NCBI GenBank assembly: GCA_037439785.1 | Contig: JBBIVJ010000015.1 | Span: forward strand, 32,194-96,193 | DNA from: DSVZ01 sp037439785 | Lineage (GTDB): Bacteria; Verrucomicrobiota; Verrucomicrobiia; Limisphaerales; J093 | Direction: 5' to 3' | DNA: 64,000 nt | Shown here: positions 17,438 to 26,723 of the stretch, one piece after another | Layout of the letters: each line of letters starts with the position of its first letter | How positions within the stretch are numbered: position 1 is the first letter of the stretch | The notes under the pieces: generated by a model | Database searches by the model: none | What the model was told of the DNA's origin: nothing | The model's input: the letters and a program-made list of their open reading frames with translations, nothing else | Made by a program: the position numbers and the translations under genes

Positions 17438-17992
17438 ATGCTGGCCGCGCTTCGGTACCTGGCTTTGTTCAACGCCGCCGTCTGGCTGGGGGCCACGGTG
17501 TTTTTCACCTTCGCCGCGGGGCCCACTTTTTTTGGACCGGAAGTTTCGGCCTTTCTGCCGGCCCCCTACCGGGCCCGCGTGGCGGAGCTGGTGATTGCCC
17601 GGCTGTTCACCCTGCAACAGGTCTGCGGCGGCGTGGCGGTGACGTTGCTGGTGCTGGAGTGCGTGCGGGCAGGGCGCTGGGTACGGCGCTGGCATCTGGG
17701 GCTGGCGGGGGCGCTGCTGGGCCTGAGCCTGCTGGCCGGCAACGCCCTGGCCCCCCACATGCATCGGTTGCAGCAGGTCCGCTACGCGCCCGAGTCCTCC
17801 GAAGCCGACCGTGCAGCGGCAACCGCGGCGTTCCGGCGCTGGCACGGCTTTTCACAAGCGATGAACCTGCTGGTGCTGGCCGGCCTGGCAGTGCACCTGT
17901 GGGCGGTGAGCCGTCCCCCGGAAACATCCCGCCTGGGGAGCCTGTTCCGCCCGAATCCGCCCGCCGACGGCTCCGTGCCGCGAATGCTTTGA
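17438..17992 (+). CDS. DUF4149 / TMEM205-like membrane protein
   Basis: This small integral membrane protein (184 residues) has four predicted helices at about 5-27, 50-70, 82-100 and 148-168. The helix content, the N-terminal LFNAAVWLGATVFFTFAAGPTFF and the APHMHRLQQVRY loop followed by an RWHGFSQAMNLLVLAGL helix are characteristic of DUF4149 proteins, which are related to eukaryotic TMEM205. The function is unknown. Its ATG lies 81 bases after the oxidoreductase gene on the same strand, so co-transcription is possible. Confidence 0.82.
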   Translation: MLAALRYLALFNAAVWLGATVFFTFAAGPTFFGPEVSAFLPAPYRARVAELVIARLFTLQQVCGGVAVTLLVLECVRAGRWVRRWHLGLAGALLGLSLLAGNALAPHMHRLQQVRYAPESSEADRAAATAAFRRWHGFSQAMNLLVLAGLAVHLWAVSRPPETSRLGSLFRPNPPADGSVPRML

Positions 17993-18317
17993 ACCGGCCG
18001 GCCGTCACAGATGGGCAACCCGCTGCCCCCTGCTCGGCTGGGTGGCATGAGCCGCAGCAAAATGCGGCGAGCCCGCCTCCCGATTGATTGCGGAGGACGT
18101 CGCGGAGGTTTCCAACCTGCCCTACCGCCGATTTCCCCATCGGCGGCGCCCGGCGACCGTGGCGGGTCTTCGGGTTGGGAAACCCGCCAGACGGCGGACC
18201 GGGATATCTACGCCACGGCCAACCGGGCAACGGCACAAAACGGAGAGGCGCCCGCTCCGCGACCGGTTCAAAATAACGACTTGACCTCTAGGCCAATCCG
18301 TGAACATTCTCGCCTCA
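17993..18317. other. Intergenic region containing repeat copy A
   Basis: No gene is supported. Most of the region (about 18096-18215) is occupied by an intergenic repeat described separately. A TTGACC hexamer at 18281-18286 lies in the AT-richer stretch just before the PEP-CTERM-type gene and could be a -35 element, but no convincing -10 follows at 16-18 bases. Confidence 0.4.
18096..18215 (+). repeat. Intergenic repeat family, copy A
   Basis: This copy is related to copy B at 56018-56155 in the same orientation. Shared stretches in the same order are AGGTTTCCAACCTGCC, then CGCC-ATTTCC--ATCGGC, then GGTTGGG(A/G)AACCCGC, then GGCGG(A/C)(-)GACCGGGA. Two short palindromic cores (GGTTTCCAACC and GGTTGGGAAACC, which are complements of one another) would let the element fold into a hairpin. 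It looks like a mobile-repeat (MITE/REP-like) or structural element rather than a gene. Confidence 0.6.
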
Positions 18318-18968
18318 ATGAAAACCGGGTGCTTTTGGGGTTATGCCGCCCTGGCCGCGGCCGCAGGGTTCTGCCCGGCTGCTGCGTGGGGGGCGGGTGG
18401 GGTCATTTTTGAATTTAGCGACGCCGTCGGCGATGTCTTCGGCGGTCCCAACGAGGCGCAGGTCGTCCGGGGGGGCAGTTTCTCGATGGAAGCCTGGCTG
18501 CACGCCGGCGGGACCGACGTGGTCGGAGTCAACTTCAAGGCCCGCTTCGATCAATACCCGGGGGTCTCACCCTGGAAGCTGACGCTGGTCAGCGTGAGCC
18601 ACGCGGGCTCGGATTTCAGCTTTGTCACCAACCCGAGCATCGGGATCGAACCGCTGGTCCCGAGCAACAGCAGCGACCTCGGCGCGTTTGTGGACCCGCT
18701 CGATCCGGTGGGCTCGCGCAACGGGTCCGAGTTCCTGGCCCTGCTGACCTTGTCGGTGGACGGCGGTCTCCCCAAAGGCATCTACACGGTCAGTCCCGAG
18801 CCGCTGTTCACCACCTGGGTGGACCCCGTGGAAGGCGGGGAATGGTCCTTCGACGGCCTGACCGGTTACACCATCCATGTGGTGCCCGAACCAAAGGATT
18901 GGGCCGGCGCCGCAGCCCTCGCGCTGCTGGGCTTTGCCACCTACCGCCGCTTCCGGGCGCGTGGCTGA
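18318..18968 (+). CDS. PEP-CTERM sorting-domain protein, exported
   Basis: The 216-residue protein has an N-terminal signal peptide (MKTGCFWGYAALAAAAGF, cleavage near AAWG) and a C-terminal PEP-CTERM-type tail: VVPEP, a hydrophobic helix (WAGAAALALLGFA) and a basic end (YRRFRARG). Such tails are recognised by exosortase/EpsH-type enzymes and mark proteins of the outer surface or exopolysaccharide matrix. The middle part (residues 25-190) is a beta-rich domain I do not recognise; its pattern of value and extent (bounded by GGSFSMEAWL and GGEWSFDGLTGY) suggests a cohesin-like or NlpC-free beta-sandwich. A GTG at 18300 would add six residues. A clear terminator follows. Confidence 0.78.
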   Translation: MKTGCFWGYAALAAAAGFCPAAAWGAGGVIFEFSDAVGDVFGGPNEAQVVRGGSFSMEAWLHAGGTDVVGVNFKARFDQYPGVSPWKLTLVSVSHAGSDFSFVTNPSIGIEPLVPSNSSDLGAFVDPLDPVGSRNGSEFLALLTLSVDGGLPKGIYTVSPEPLFTTWVDPVEGGEWSFDGLTGYTIHVVPEPKDWAGAAALALLGFATYRRFRARG

Positions 18969-18988
18969 AGGCCAGCCCTTCTCTCCTG

Positions 18989-19014
18989 ACCGGCGAACCC
19001 TCGCCGGTTTTTTT
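18989..19014 (+). terminator. Rho-independent terminator after PEP-CTERM gene
   Basis: An 8-bp perfect stem (ACCGGCGA / TCGCCGGT) with a 4-base loop is followed by seven T residues. It lies 21 bases after the stop codon and isolates this gene from the large operon downstream. Confidence 0.9.
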
Positions 19015-19121
19015 GTCACCCCACCGCGGGCTAGCGCGTCCCCTGAGCCGTGCTCCTCGCGTGCGGGCCGCATTCCGGAATTGAACGCCGCCGGAGCAGT
19101 GGCACTTTGGCGGGCATTGTG

Positions 19122-21761
19122 ATGTCCCGGAAGCCGCTGCCCTGGGTGCCGTCGTGCGTGGCGGAGGCCACGTCCCCGCGGCGACGCCGCACACGAGCCG
19201 GCCGCGCGTGGGGCGGGAGCGTGGTTGGCCTGGCCCTGGCCGGCCTGCTCCAGGCCGCGGAGAGCCCCCGTGAAGCCCGCACCTGGCTGCTGTCGGGCCG
19301 TTACGTCGAGGCCGTGGCCGCCGCCAGCAACCACCTCGAGGCCGGCCAGGCGGACGAGGAATGGTCGCTGATCCTGGGCGAAGGGCTCCTGACCCTGGGC
19401 CGCTATGCCGAGGCCGGGCGCGTCCTCACCAACGCCCTGACCCATTACCCCCGCAGCATCCGCCTGCGCGGGCTGGCGCGCGAAGTCCTTCCCTATCTCG
19501 GCCGGGCGGAGGCCGCCCGCGGCCTGACCCGGGAAATCATTGAACTGGTGGCCGCCCGCCCCTTCGCCTACCGTGATCCGGCCGACCTGGTGACCTTTGG
19601 TCGGGCGGCCCTCGACCGCGGTGCCGACCCCAAACAGGTCCTGGAGCGGGTCTTCAGCGCCGCCCAGCGGGCCGAGCCGCCGCTGCGCGAGGCCGGGCTG
19701 GCCGCGGGGGAACTGGCCCTGGCCAAAAGGGACTTCGCCCTGGCCGCGCGGCAGTTCCAGCAGGCGCTCCAGCGCTTCCCCAACGACCCCGACGCCCATT
19801 GGGGCCTGGCCCGCGCGTATGCCCCCGACGACCCACCCCGGATGCTGGAGGCGATCGCGGCCGCGCTGCGGCACAACTCCAACCACGTGGGCGCGCTGCT
19901 GCTGCTGGCCGAGCACCACCTGGACGGCGAGAACTACGCCGCGGCCGAAGCCCACCTCGAACGGGTCCTCCGCCTCAACCCCTGGCAGCCCCTGGCCTGG
20001 GCCGGCCGTGCCCTCATTGCCCACCTCCAAAACCTGCCCGCCCGCGAGCAGGCCGCCCGGGACATGGCCCTGCGGCACTGGACGAACAATCCGCACGTGG
20101 ACCATTTCATCGGCCGCAAACTCTCGGGAAAGTACCGCTTTGCCGAAGGCGCCGCCTGCCAGCGCCGCGCCCTGACCCTGGACCCGGACTTTTTGCCCGC
20201 CCGCGCCCAACTGGCCCTGGACCTGTTGCGCCGCGGCGAGGACGCGGAGGGCTGGCGGCTGATGCGCGAGGTCGAACAGCGCGATCCCTACGACGTGACC
20301 GCCCACAACTTCATGACCCTGCGCGACACCCTCGAGCGCTTCGCCACGCTGACCAACGCCCACTTCCTCCTCCGCCTGCCCCCCCGCGACGCCGCCCTGT
20401 ACGGCGGGCGGGTCCTGGACCTGCTTGCCCGCGCCCATGCCGCACTGACCGCCCGCTACGGCGCGACCCTGGACCAGCCCACCCGCGTCGAGATGTTCGA
20501 TGACCAGCGCGACTTCGCCGTGCGCACCTTTGGCATGCCCGAAAACCACGGCTTCCTCGGCGTCTGCTTCGGCCCGGTCATCACCGCCAACAGCCCCGCC
20601 GCCCGGCCCGGCCGGCACTTCAACTGGGAATCCATGCTCTGGCACGAGTTCGCCCACGTGGTCACCCTGCACCTGACCCGCAACCGGATGCCCCGCTGGC
20701 TCAGCGAAGGCATCTCGGTCTTCGAAGAACGCCGCGCCCACCCGGCCTGGGGCGAACGCCTGACCCCCGCCTACCGCGACATGATCCTGGGCGGCGAACT
20801 GACCCCCGTGGCCAACCTCAGCGCCGCGTTCCTCGCCCCGCCCACGCCCCGCCATCTCCAGTTCGCCTACTTCCAGTCCTCCCTGGTGGTCGAGTTCATC
20901 GTCCACCGCTTCGGCCCCGACACCCTCACCGCCCTCCTCCACACGCTGGCCGACGGTACCCCGATCAACGAGGCCCTCGCCCGCCACACCCTGCCGCTGG
21001 CAGAGTTCGAAACCGCCTTCGCCGCCTACGCCCGCCAGCAGGCCGAAGCCCTCGCCCCCGACCTGGACTGGGAACCCCCGCCCTGGCGCGCCTCCCCGCT
21101 GGACCCTCCCGCCCTCACCACCGGCGCCGCCGTCGCCACCAACAATTTCTGGACCCTCACCCGGCGCGTGGCCGACCTGATGGAAAGCCGGGAGTGGACC
21201 GCCGCTCACGCCCTCCTCGAATACCTTACCCGCGCCTTCCCCGAACACACCGGCCCGGAAAGCGCCTGGCGGCAACTGGCCCGTGTCTGCCGTGAATTGG
21301 GCGACCCCGCCGGCGAACGCGCCGCCTGGTCCGCCCTGGCCGAACGGGACGACGAGGCCGTGGACGCCTACCTGCGCCTGTGCGAACTGGCCGCCGCGGA
21401 CGGTGACTGGCCCGCCGTCCGCCTCAACGCCGAACGCTACCTGGCCGTGGACCCCTTGGTGCCCGCCCCCTGGCGCTTCCTGGCCCGCGCCGGCGAGGCG
21501 CTCCCGAACGCCCCCACCGCGGCTGCCGCCTGGCGGGCGTTGCTCGAACTGGAGCCGGCCAATCCCGCCGAGGCCCACTTCGGACTGGCCCGCGCCCTGC
21601 ATCAACTCGGCGACCCCGCCGCCCGGCGCCATGTGCTGCTGGCGCTCGAACAGGCTCCGCGGCACCGCGAAGCCCTGCGTCTGTTGCGGACCCTCCACGC
21701 GGCGGCTCGGCCGGTCCCGCCCACCGCCGGGGCCGCGCCCTCATCTGCCGCTGCGCCATGA
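19122..21761 (+). CDS. TPR protein with HEXXH metallopeptidase-like (peptidase MA) domain, exported
   Basis: The 879-residue protein has an extended basic N-terminus, a hydrophobic segment (about 32-48, GSVVGLALAGLLQAA) that can serve as signal or anchor, and tetratricopeptide-like repeats from 50 to about 395. A gluzincin-type zinc-peptidase domain follows at about 420-660: WHEFAHVVTLHLTRN at 507-521, with the third-ligand region LSEGISVFEE about 25 residues on. A second TPR block runs to the end. Proteins of this type are annotated as peptidase MA-like. An ATG 24 codons upstream is possible but leaves a poor leader. The stop overlaps the next start by four bases (ATGA), so it is the first gene of the MoxR operon. 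Confidence 0.85.
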   Translation: MSRKPLPWVPSCVAEATSPRRRRTRAGRAWGGSVVGLALAGLLQAAESPREARTWLLSGRYVEAVAAASNHLEAGQADEEWSLILGEGLLTLGRYAEAGRVLTNALTHYPRSIRLRGLAREVLPYLGRAEAARGLTREIIELVAARPFAYRDPADLVTFGRAALDRGADPKQVLERVFSAAQRAEPPLREAGLAAGELALAKRDFALAARQFQQALQRFPNDPDAHWGLARAYAPDDPPRMLEAIAAALRHNSNHVGALLLLAEHHLDGENYAAAEAHLERVLRLNPWQPLAWAGRALIAHLQNLPAREQAARDMALRHWTNNPHVDHFIGRKLSGKYRFAEGAACQRRALTLDPDFLPARAQLALDLLRRGEDAEGWRLMREVEQRDPYDVTAHNFMTLRDTLERFATLTNAHFLLRLPPRDAALYGGRVLDLLARAHAALTARYGATLDQPTRVEMFDDQRDFAVRTFGMPENHGFLGVCFGPVITANSPAARPGRHFNWESMLWHEFAHVVTLHLTRNRMPRWLSEGISVFEERRAHPAWGERLTPAYRDMILGGELTPVANLSAAFLAPPTPRHLQFAYFQSSLVVEFIVHRFGPDTLTALLHTLADGTPINEALARHTLPLAEFETAFAAYARQQAEALAPDLDWEPPPWRASPLDPPALTTGAAVATNNFWTLTRRVADLMESREWTAAHALLEYLTRAFPEHTGPESAWRQLARVCRELGDPAGERAAWSALAERDDEAVDAYLRLCELAAADGDWPAVRLNAERYLAVDPLVPAPWRFLARAGEALPNAPTAAAAWRALLELEPANPAEAHFGLARALHQLGDPAARRHVLLALEQAPRHREALRLLRTLHAAARPVPPTAGAAPSSAAAP

Positions 21762-22603
21762 AACCCCCGCTTGCCGCCTTCCTGCTGCTGGCCGTGGCCG
21801 CCGCCACGGGAGTGCTGGCCCAGCGCCGCTGGGGCTGGCGCGGCGGCGAGGGGTGGGAGATTCGCACCGCCCGCGAGGTCCCCTCCGGCAGCACCGGCAC
21901 GCCGATGTGGACCAATGCCCCCGGCTTTGAAAGGGACGCCTTCACCTTCGCCCGCATCCGCTACGCCAGCAACGGCGGCGGCCGCGGCGGCTGGACCACC
22001 GACCTGCCGGACAGCGACCTCAACCTCTCCTGGCGCCTGCAGCAAATGACCTCGATGAAGGTGGACCCCGAAGGCCGGGTGCTCCGCCTTGCCGACCCCG
22101 ACCTGCACGAGTACCCCTTCATTTACATCGTCGAACCCGGCGGGCTGTGGCTCAGCGAGCCGGAAGTGGCCGCCCTGCGCCGCTACCTCCTCAACGGCGG
22201 CTTCCTCTGGCTGGACGACTTCTGGGGCGAACGCGAGTGGGCCAACTGCGAGCAGGTCCTCCGCCGCGTCTTCCCCGAACGCGACTTCGTCGAACTGGAG
22301 CTGGACCACCCCCTTTACCGGACCGTGTTCACCATCCGCGAGAAGGGCCAGGTCCCCAACATCGCCCTGGGCCACGAGAGCCAGTGGCACGGCGTGACCT
22401 GGGAACGGCCCGACGCCCGCGAAGTCCACCACCGCGTCATCTACGACGACCGCGGCCGCATCATGGTCCTGGCCACCCACAACACCGACAACGGCGACGG
22501 CTGGGAACGCGAGGGCGAAAGCGCCTACTACTTCGAGCACTTCTCCGAAAAAACCGCCTACCCGCTCGGCATCAACGTGCTGGTGTACATCATGACCCAC
22601 TGA
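21758..22603 (+). CDS. DUF4159 domain protein, exported
   Basis: The 281-residue protein has a signal peptide or anchor at residues 5-22 (LAAFLLLAVAAATGVLA) and a DUF4159 domain: FTFARIRYASNGG, DLPDSDLNLSWRLQQMTS, FIYIVEPGGLWLSEPEV, LRRYLLNGGFLWLDDFWG. This is an amidotransferase-like fold lacking the catalytic cysteine. In Bacteroidetes, Planctomycetes and Verrucomicrobia the domain is encoded beside MoxR, DUF58 and VWA genes, and the function is unknown. The start is fixed by the ATGA overlap with the upstream peptidase-like gene. MoxR follows after three bases. Confidence 0.9.
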   Translation: MKPPLAAFLLLAVAAATGVLAQRRWGWRGGEGWEIRTAREVPSGSTGTPMWTNAPGFERDAFTFARIRYASNGGGRGGWTTDLPDSDLNLSWRLQQMTSMKVDPEGRVLRLADPDLHEYPFIYIVEPGGLWLSEPEVAALRRYLLNGGFLWLDDFWGEREWANCEQVLRRVFPERDFVELELDHPLYRTVFTIREKGQVPNIALGHESQWHGVTWERPDAREVHHRVIYDDRGRIMVLATHNTDNGDGWEREGESAYYFEHFSEKTAYPLGINVLVYIMTH

Positions 22604-22606
22604 CCC

Positions 22607-23638
22607 ATGAGCTTCCCCGCCCACGCCGCCGCTCCCCACGCCCTGACGCCCGATGCCGAGCGCGCGGCCGTCGAACGCCTCAACGCCGGCCGCGCCCGGA
22701 TCGAGGCCGAGCTGGCCCGTGTCATCGTCGGCCAGCGCCCCATCATCGAGCAAATCCTCATTGCCCTCTTCGCCGGCGGCCATTGCCTCATCACCGGCGC
22801 CCCGGGCCTGGCCAAGACGCTCCTGGTCAAATCGCTGGCCGGCATCTTTGACCTGCGGTTCCAGCGCATCCAGTTCACGCCCGACCTCATGCCGGCGGAC
22901 ATCACCGGCACCGAAATCCTCCAGGAACAGGACGGCCGGCGCGACATGGTCTTCGTGCCCGGACCGGTCTTTGCCCATCTGATTCTGGCCGACGAAATCA
23001 ACCGCACCCCGCCCAAGACCCAGGCCGCCCTGCTCGAGGCCATGCAGGAACACCAGGTCACCGTGTCCGGCCGCCGGCATCCCCTGCCCGAGCCGTTCTT
23101 CGTGCTCGCCACGCAGAACCCCATCGAAATGGAGGGGACCTACCCCCTGCCCGAGGCCCAGTTGGACCGCTTCATGTTCAATGTGGTCATGGACTACCTG
23201 CCCGAGGAGGAGGAGACCGAGGTCATCCGCCGCACCACCGTGGAACCCCCGGCCCCCCCCCGGCCGCTGTTCGATGCTGGCGACGTCCTGCGCTTCCACG
23301 CCCTGGTCCGCCGCGTACCCATCGCCGAGGAATTCATCCGCTATGCCGTCCGCCTGGCCGCCGCCTCCCGCCCCCACCAGCCCGGTGCCCCGGACTTCGT
23401 CAACCAGTGGGTCAACTGGGGAGCCGGCACCCGCGCCGCCCAGTTCCTGGTGCTCGGCGCCAAGGCCCGCGCCCTGTTCCAGGGCCGCGCCCATGTCACC
23501 CTTGACGACCTCCGCGCCCTGGCCGCCCCCGTCCTGCGCCACCGCATCCTCCTCAACTACCGTGCCGAGGCCGAAGGCGTCCGCGTGGACCAGATCACCG
23601 AGCGGCTCCTGGCCGCCGTGCCCGCCCCCCTGCCATGA
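22607..23638 (+). CDS. MoxR family AAA+ ATPase
   Basis: MoxR ATPases act as chaperones that insert cofactors into, or mature, partner VWA proteins. The 343 residues carry a Walker A motif (TGAPGLAKTLL), the MoxR-typical RIQFTPDLMPADITGTEI, a Walker B/sensor region (LILADEINRTPPKTQAALLEAMQE) and sensor 1 (FFVLATQNPIEMEGTYPLPEAQLDRF). A C-terminal lid domain follows. The gene sits between DUF4159 and DUF58, the classical order, and its stop overlaps the DUF58 start by four bases. The likely clients are the VWA proteins encoded directly downstream. Confidence 0.97.
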   Translation: MSFPAHAAAPHALTPDAERAAVERLNAGRARIEAELARVIVGQRPIIEQILIALFAGGHCLITGAPGLAKTLLVKSLAGIFDLRFQRIQFTPDLMPADITGTEILQEQDGRRDMVFVPGPVFAHLILADEINRTPPKTQAALLEAMQEHQVTVSGRRHPLPEPFFVLATQNPIEMEGTYPLPEAQLDRFMFNVVMDYLPEEEETEVIRRTTVEPPAPPRPLFDAGDVLRFHALVRRVPIAEEFIRYAVRLAAASRPHQPGAPDFVNQWVNWGAGTRAAQFLVLGAKARALFQGRAHVTLDDLRALAAPVLRHRILLNYRAEAEGVRVDQITERLLAAVPAPLP

Positions 23639-24612
23639 GCACCGCCCCCGCCCCCGCCGCGGCGCCGACGCCCCCCAGCCGGTTGATTGACCCGGTGATC
23701 CTGATGGGCATCCGGCATCTGGAACTGCGCGCCCGCGCGGTGGTCGAGGGCTTCTGGAGCGGCCTGCACCGCAGCCCCTGCCACGGCTTCTCGGTCGAAT
23801 TCACCGAATACCGCCCCTACACCCCCGGCGACGACCTCCGCTACCTGGACTGGCGCGTGCTGGCCCGCAGCGACCGCCATTTCGTCAAGCGCTTCGAGGA
23901 CGAGACCAACCTCCGCTGCCACCTGCTGGTGGACCAGAGCCGCTCGATGGCCTTCGGCTCCCTGCCCTTCCCCAAGGCCGACTATGCCGCCACCCTCGCC
24001 GCCTCGCTGGCCTGGTTCCTCTACCTCCAGGGCGACGCCGTCGGCCTGCTCACCTTCCACGAAACGGTCGGCGACTACCTCCCGCCCCGCCACCGCCCCG
24101 GCCACCTTCGCCGCCTGCTGTTCCTGCTCGACCGCCCCGCCGCCGGCCGCGGCACCGACCTCACCGCCCCGCTGGCCCGCGCCGCCGAGCTGCTCCGCAA
24201 ACGCGGCCTGGTCATCGTGCTCTCGGACTTCCTCGCCCCCCTCGACCGCCTGGACCGCGCCCTGCTCGAACTGGCCGCCCGCGGCCATGAGGTCGTCCTG
24301 TTCCAAATCCTCGACCCGGCCGAAACCGACTTTGCTTTCGCCCGGCCCGCGGTCTTCGAGGACCTCGAATCCGGCCGCACCCTCCAACTGGACCCCGCCC
24401 CCGCCCGGGCCGACTACCAGCGCCGGCTGGCCGCCCACACCGCGGCGCTGCGGGAAAGCTGCCGCCGCCTGGGCATTGGCTTCACCCGCCTCGAAACCCG
24501 CCAGCCCCTGGAACTGGCCCTGCTGGAGTTCCTCCGCCGCCGCACCGAACGCGGCCGCCGGCCGTTCCGCGTCGCCCGCGCCGCCGGACCCGGCGCGGCC
24601 CTTGCCTCATGA
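23635..24612 (+). CDS. DUF58 domain protein (VWA-related)
   Basis: The 325-residue cytoplasmic protein has the DUF58 signature VEFTEYRPYTPGDDLRYLDWRV followed by FVKRFEDETNLRCHLLVDQSRSM. The DQSRS segment is the degenerate MIDAS of its von Willebrand A-like fold. A later VLSDFLAPLDRLDRALLELAARGHEVVLFQILDP completes the fold. No signal peptide or membrane helix is present. DUF58 proteins are consistently encoded next to MoxR ATPases and are thought to be their partners. Both gene junctions are 4-base ATGA overlaps. Confidence 0.95.
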   Translation: MSTAPAPAAAPTPPSRLIDPVILMGIRHLELRARAVVEGFWSGLHRSPCHGFSVEFTEYRPYTPGDDLRYLDWRVLARSDRHFVKRFEDETNLRCHLLVDQSRSMAFGSLPFPKADYAATLAASLAWFLYLQGDAVGLLTFHETVGDYLPPRHRPGHLRRLLFLLDRPAAGRGTDLTAPLARAAELLRKRGLVIVLSDFLAPLDRLDRALLELAARGHEVVLFQILDPAETDFAFARPAVFEDLESGRTLQLDPAPARADYQRRLAAHTAALRESCRRLGIGFTRLETRQPLELALLEFLRRRTERGRRPFRVARAAGPGAALAS

Positions 24613-26723
24613 GCTTCCTGGCCCCCTGGTTCCTGCTGGGCGCGCTGGCCGTGGCCGGGCCGCTGCTCTTCCACCTCATCCGGCGCACCACCCGCCAGCG
24701 GGTGCCCTTCAGCTCCCTGTTGCTCCTCCGCCCCGCTCCGCCGCGGCTGACCCGCCGCAACCGCCTCGAAGACCTCCTGCTCCTGGCCCTGCGTGCCCTG
24801 GTCGTCATCCTGTTGGCTGCCGGCTTCGCCCGCCCGTACTGGCAGCAGGCGTTCCCCCCCGCTGCCGCCGACGGCCCCGCCCGCCGCACCGTCCTGCTCC
24901 TGGACACCAGCGCCAGCATGCGCCGCGGTGATCTCTGGGCCCAGGCCCTGGCCCGGGCCGAGGCCCGGCTGCGCCGCGCCGCGCCCGCTGACCAGGTGGC
25001 GGTGCTGACCTTCGATCGCGACGTGGTCGTGCGGCTCGGGTTCGAGGAATGGTCCGCCACGCCCGTCGCCGAGCGTGTCGCCCGCGCCCGCGCCCGCCTC
25101 GCCCCCCTCCAACCCGGCTGGGCCACCACACATCTGGACACCGCCCTGATCCGTGCCGCCGAGCTGGCCGCCGAACCCGCCGAAGGCCCGACCGAACCGG
25201 CCCGCGAAGTGGTGGTGCTCAGCGACCTGCAGACCGGCAGCCGCACGACCGCCCTCCAGGGCCACGAGTGGCCGCGCGGAGTAACCGTGAGCTTCGAGCC
25301 GCTCCGCACCCCCGCCGCCGCCAACGCCTCCCTCCACTGGGTGCCCGAGCCGGACGAGGCCGCCCCGCCGGCGGCCGACGCCGCCCTGCGCCTGCGCGTG
25401 GTCAACGCCCCCGACTCCACCCGCGAGCAATTTCAACTCCGCTGGGCCGGTGCCGCCGCCACCAACGCTCCGCCGCCGCTCGAGGTTTATGTGCCGCCCG
25501 GCCGCTCCCAAACGGTCACCCTCACCCCACACCTGCCCGCCCCGGCCGCCGGCGCGGTACGGCTGGAAGGCGACGAAGAACCCTTCGACAATCTCGTCCA
25601 CGTGGCGCCCCCGCAGGTCCGGCCCCTGACGGTGGTTTACTTCGGGGCCGACGCCGCCGGCGACCCGCGCAGTCCGCGCTTTTTCCTGGAGCGCGCCTTC
25701 CCGCCCACCCTGCGCCGCACCGTGGAGGTGGTGGCGCTGGACCCCGCCGGACCGATCCCCCCCGCCACGCTCGACGCCGCCGCCCTGGCGGTGGTGCATG
25801 GTCCCCTTTCGTCCACCCTGGGCGCAGCCCTGCGCCCGTGGCTGGCCCGTGGGCGCACGGTCTGGTGGACGCCACCCGCCGCCGCCGCGGCGACCGGCCT
25901 CGCGGAGTTGGTACGGGGCGCCCACCTCTCTGCGGAAGACCATCAACCCGCCAACTACGCCCTGCTGGTTGAACTCGATTACCGGCATCCCTGGCTGGCG
26001 CCCTTCGCCGACCCGCGTTTCGGCGATTTCTCCAAAATCCGCTTCTGGCGCTACCGCCGCCTGGACCTTGCCGGGGGTCCGGAAGTCCGCGTGCTGGCGC
26101 GGTTTGATTCCGGCGATCCGGCCTGGGTGGAAGTGCCGGTCGGCCGGGGTCGCCTCCACCTCTGGGCGGCGGGGTGGGCGCCTGCCGACAGCCAGTTGGC
26201 GCTGTCCACCAAGTTTGTCCCGCTGCTCCACGGCCTGCTCGACCTCAGCGCCGGCCCCCCCATCGGCTCCGGCCAGTGGACCGTGGGCGACCCTCTGCCC
26301 CTGCCGGAAGCGGCCAACGCCACCGCCGGCGCGGTGATGCGTCGGCCCGACGGCGGGACCGAACCCCTTGCTGCCGGCGCCACCCACTACGCCGCCACCT
26401 CGCGGCCCGGCCTCTACGAACTGAGCACCGGCGGGCAGGTGCATCGCTGGGCGGTGAACCTCGACACGGCGGAAAGCCGGCTGACGCCCCTGCCGGTGGA
26501 AGATTTCGAGCGGCTGGGCGTGCCCCTGAGCCGGCCGGCACTGCCGCACGCGCAGGCGGTCGCCCGCCAGCAGCGGTTGTGGGCGGCCGAAATCGAGGGC
26601 CGGCAAAAATTCTGGCGCTGGGTCCTGGTCGCCGCCCTGGCCCTGCTGGGGACCGAAACCCTCCTGGCCGGGCGGGCGGCGCGGCGCCGTGCTACGTCTA
26701 CGTTTTCGGAGGTGACCGCATGA
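24609..26723 (+). CDS. BatA/VWA domain membrane protein
   Basis: The 704-residue protein begins with a BatA-type double-transmembrane N-terminus (SFLAPWFLLGALAVAGPLLFH at 2-22 and a second helix at about 58-75), separated by an RRTTRQRVPFSSLLLL loop. A VWA domain follows with an intact MIDAS start DTSAS and a later threonine-containing loop (about residues 95-260). A long extracytoplasmic region runs to a C-terminal helix near residue 680 (WVLVAALALLGTETLLAG). It resembles the Bat (aerotolerance) proteins first named in Bacteroides, though that phenotype should not be assumed. It is joined to DUF58 upstream and to the large coiled-coil gene downstream by ATGA overlaps. Confidence 0.92.
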   Translation: MSFLAPWFLLGALAVAGPLLFHLIRRTTRQRVPFSSLLLLRPAPPRLTRRNRLEDLLLLALRALVVILLAAGFARPYWQQAFPPAAADGPARRTVLLLDTSASMRRGDLWAQALARAEARLRRAAPADQVAVLTFDRDVVVRLGFEEWSATPVAERVARARARLAPLQPGWATTHLDTALIRAAELAAEPAEGPTEPAREVVVLSDLQTGSRTTALQGHEWPRGVTVSFEPLRTPAAANASLHWVPEPDEAAPPAADAALRLRVVNAPDSTREQFQLRWAGAAATNAPPPLEVYVPPGRSQTVTLTPHLPAPAAGAVRLEGDEEPFDNLVHVAPPQVRPLTVVYFGADAAGDPRSPRFFLERAFPPTLRRTVEVVALDPAGPIPPATLDAAALAVVHGPLSSTLGAALRPWLARGRTVWWTPPAAAAATGLAELVRGAHLSAEDHQPANYALLVELDYRHPWLAPFADPRFGDFSKIRFWRYRRLDLAGGPEVRVLARFDSGDPAWVEVPVGRGRLHLWAAGWAPADSQLALSTKFVPLLHGLLDLSAGPPIGSGQWTVGDPLPLPEAANATAGAVMRRPDGGTEPLAAGATHYAATSRPGLYELSTGGQVHRWAVNLDTAESRLTPLPVEDFERLGVPLSRPALPHAQAVARQQRLWAAEIEGRQKFWRWVLVAALALLGTETLLAGRAARRRATSTFSEVTA

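Noticed and set aside
18567..21698. A 1043-codon Gly/Val-rich antisense frame over the TPR-peptidase gene
   Set aside because: Mirror of the real gene's codon bias; composition is unlike a protein and no motif is present.
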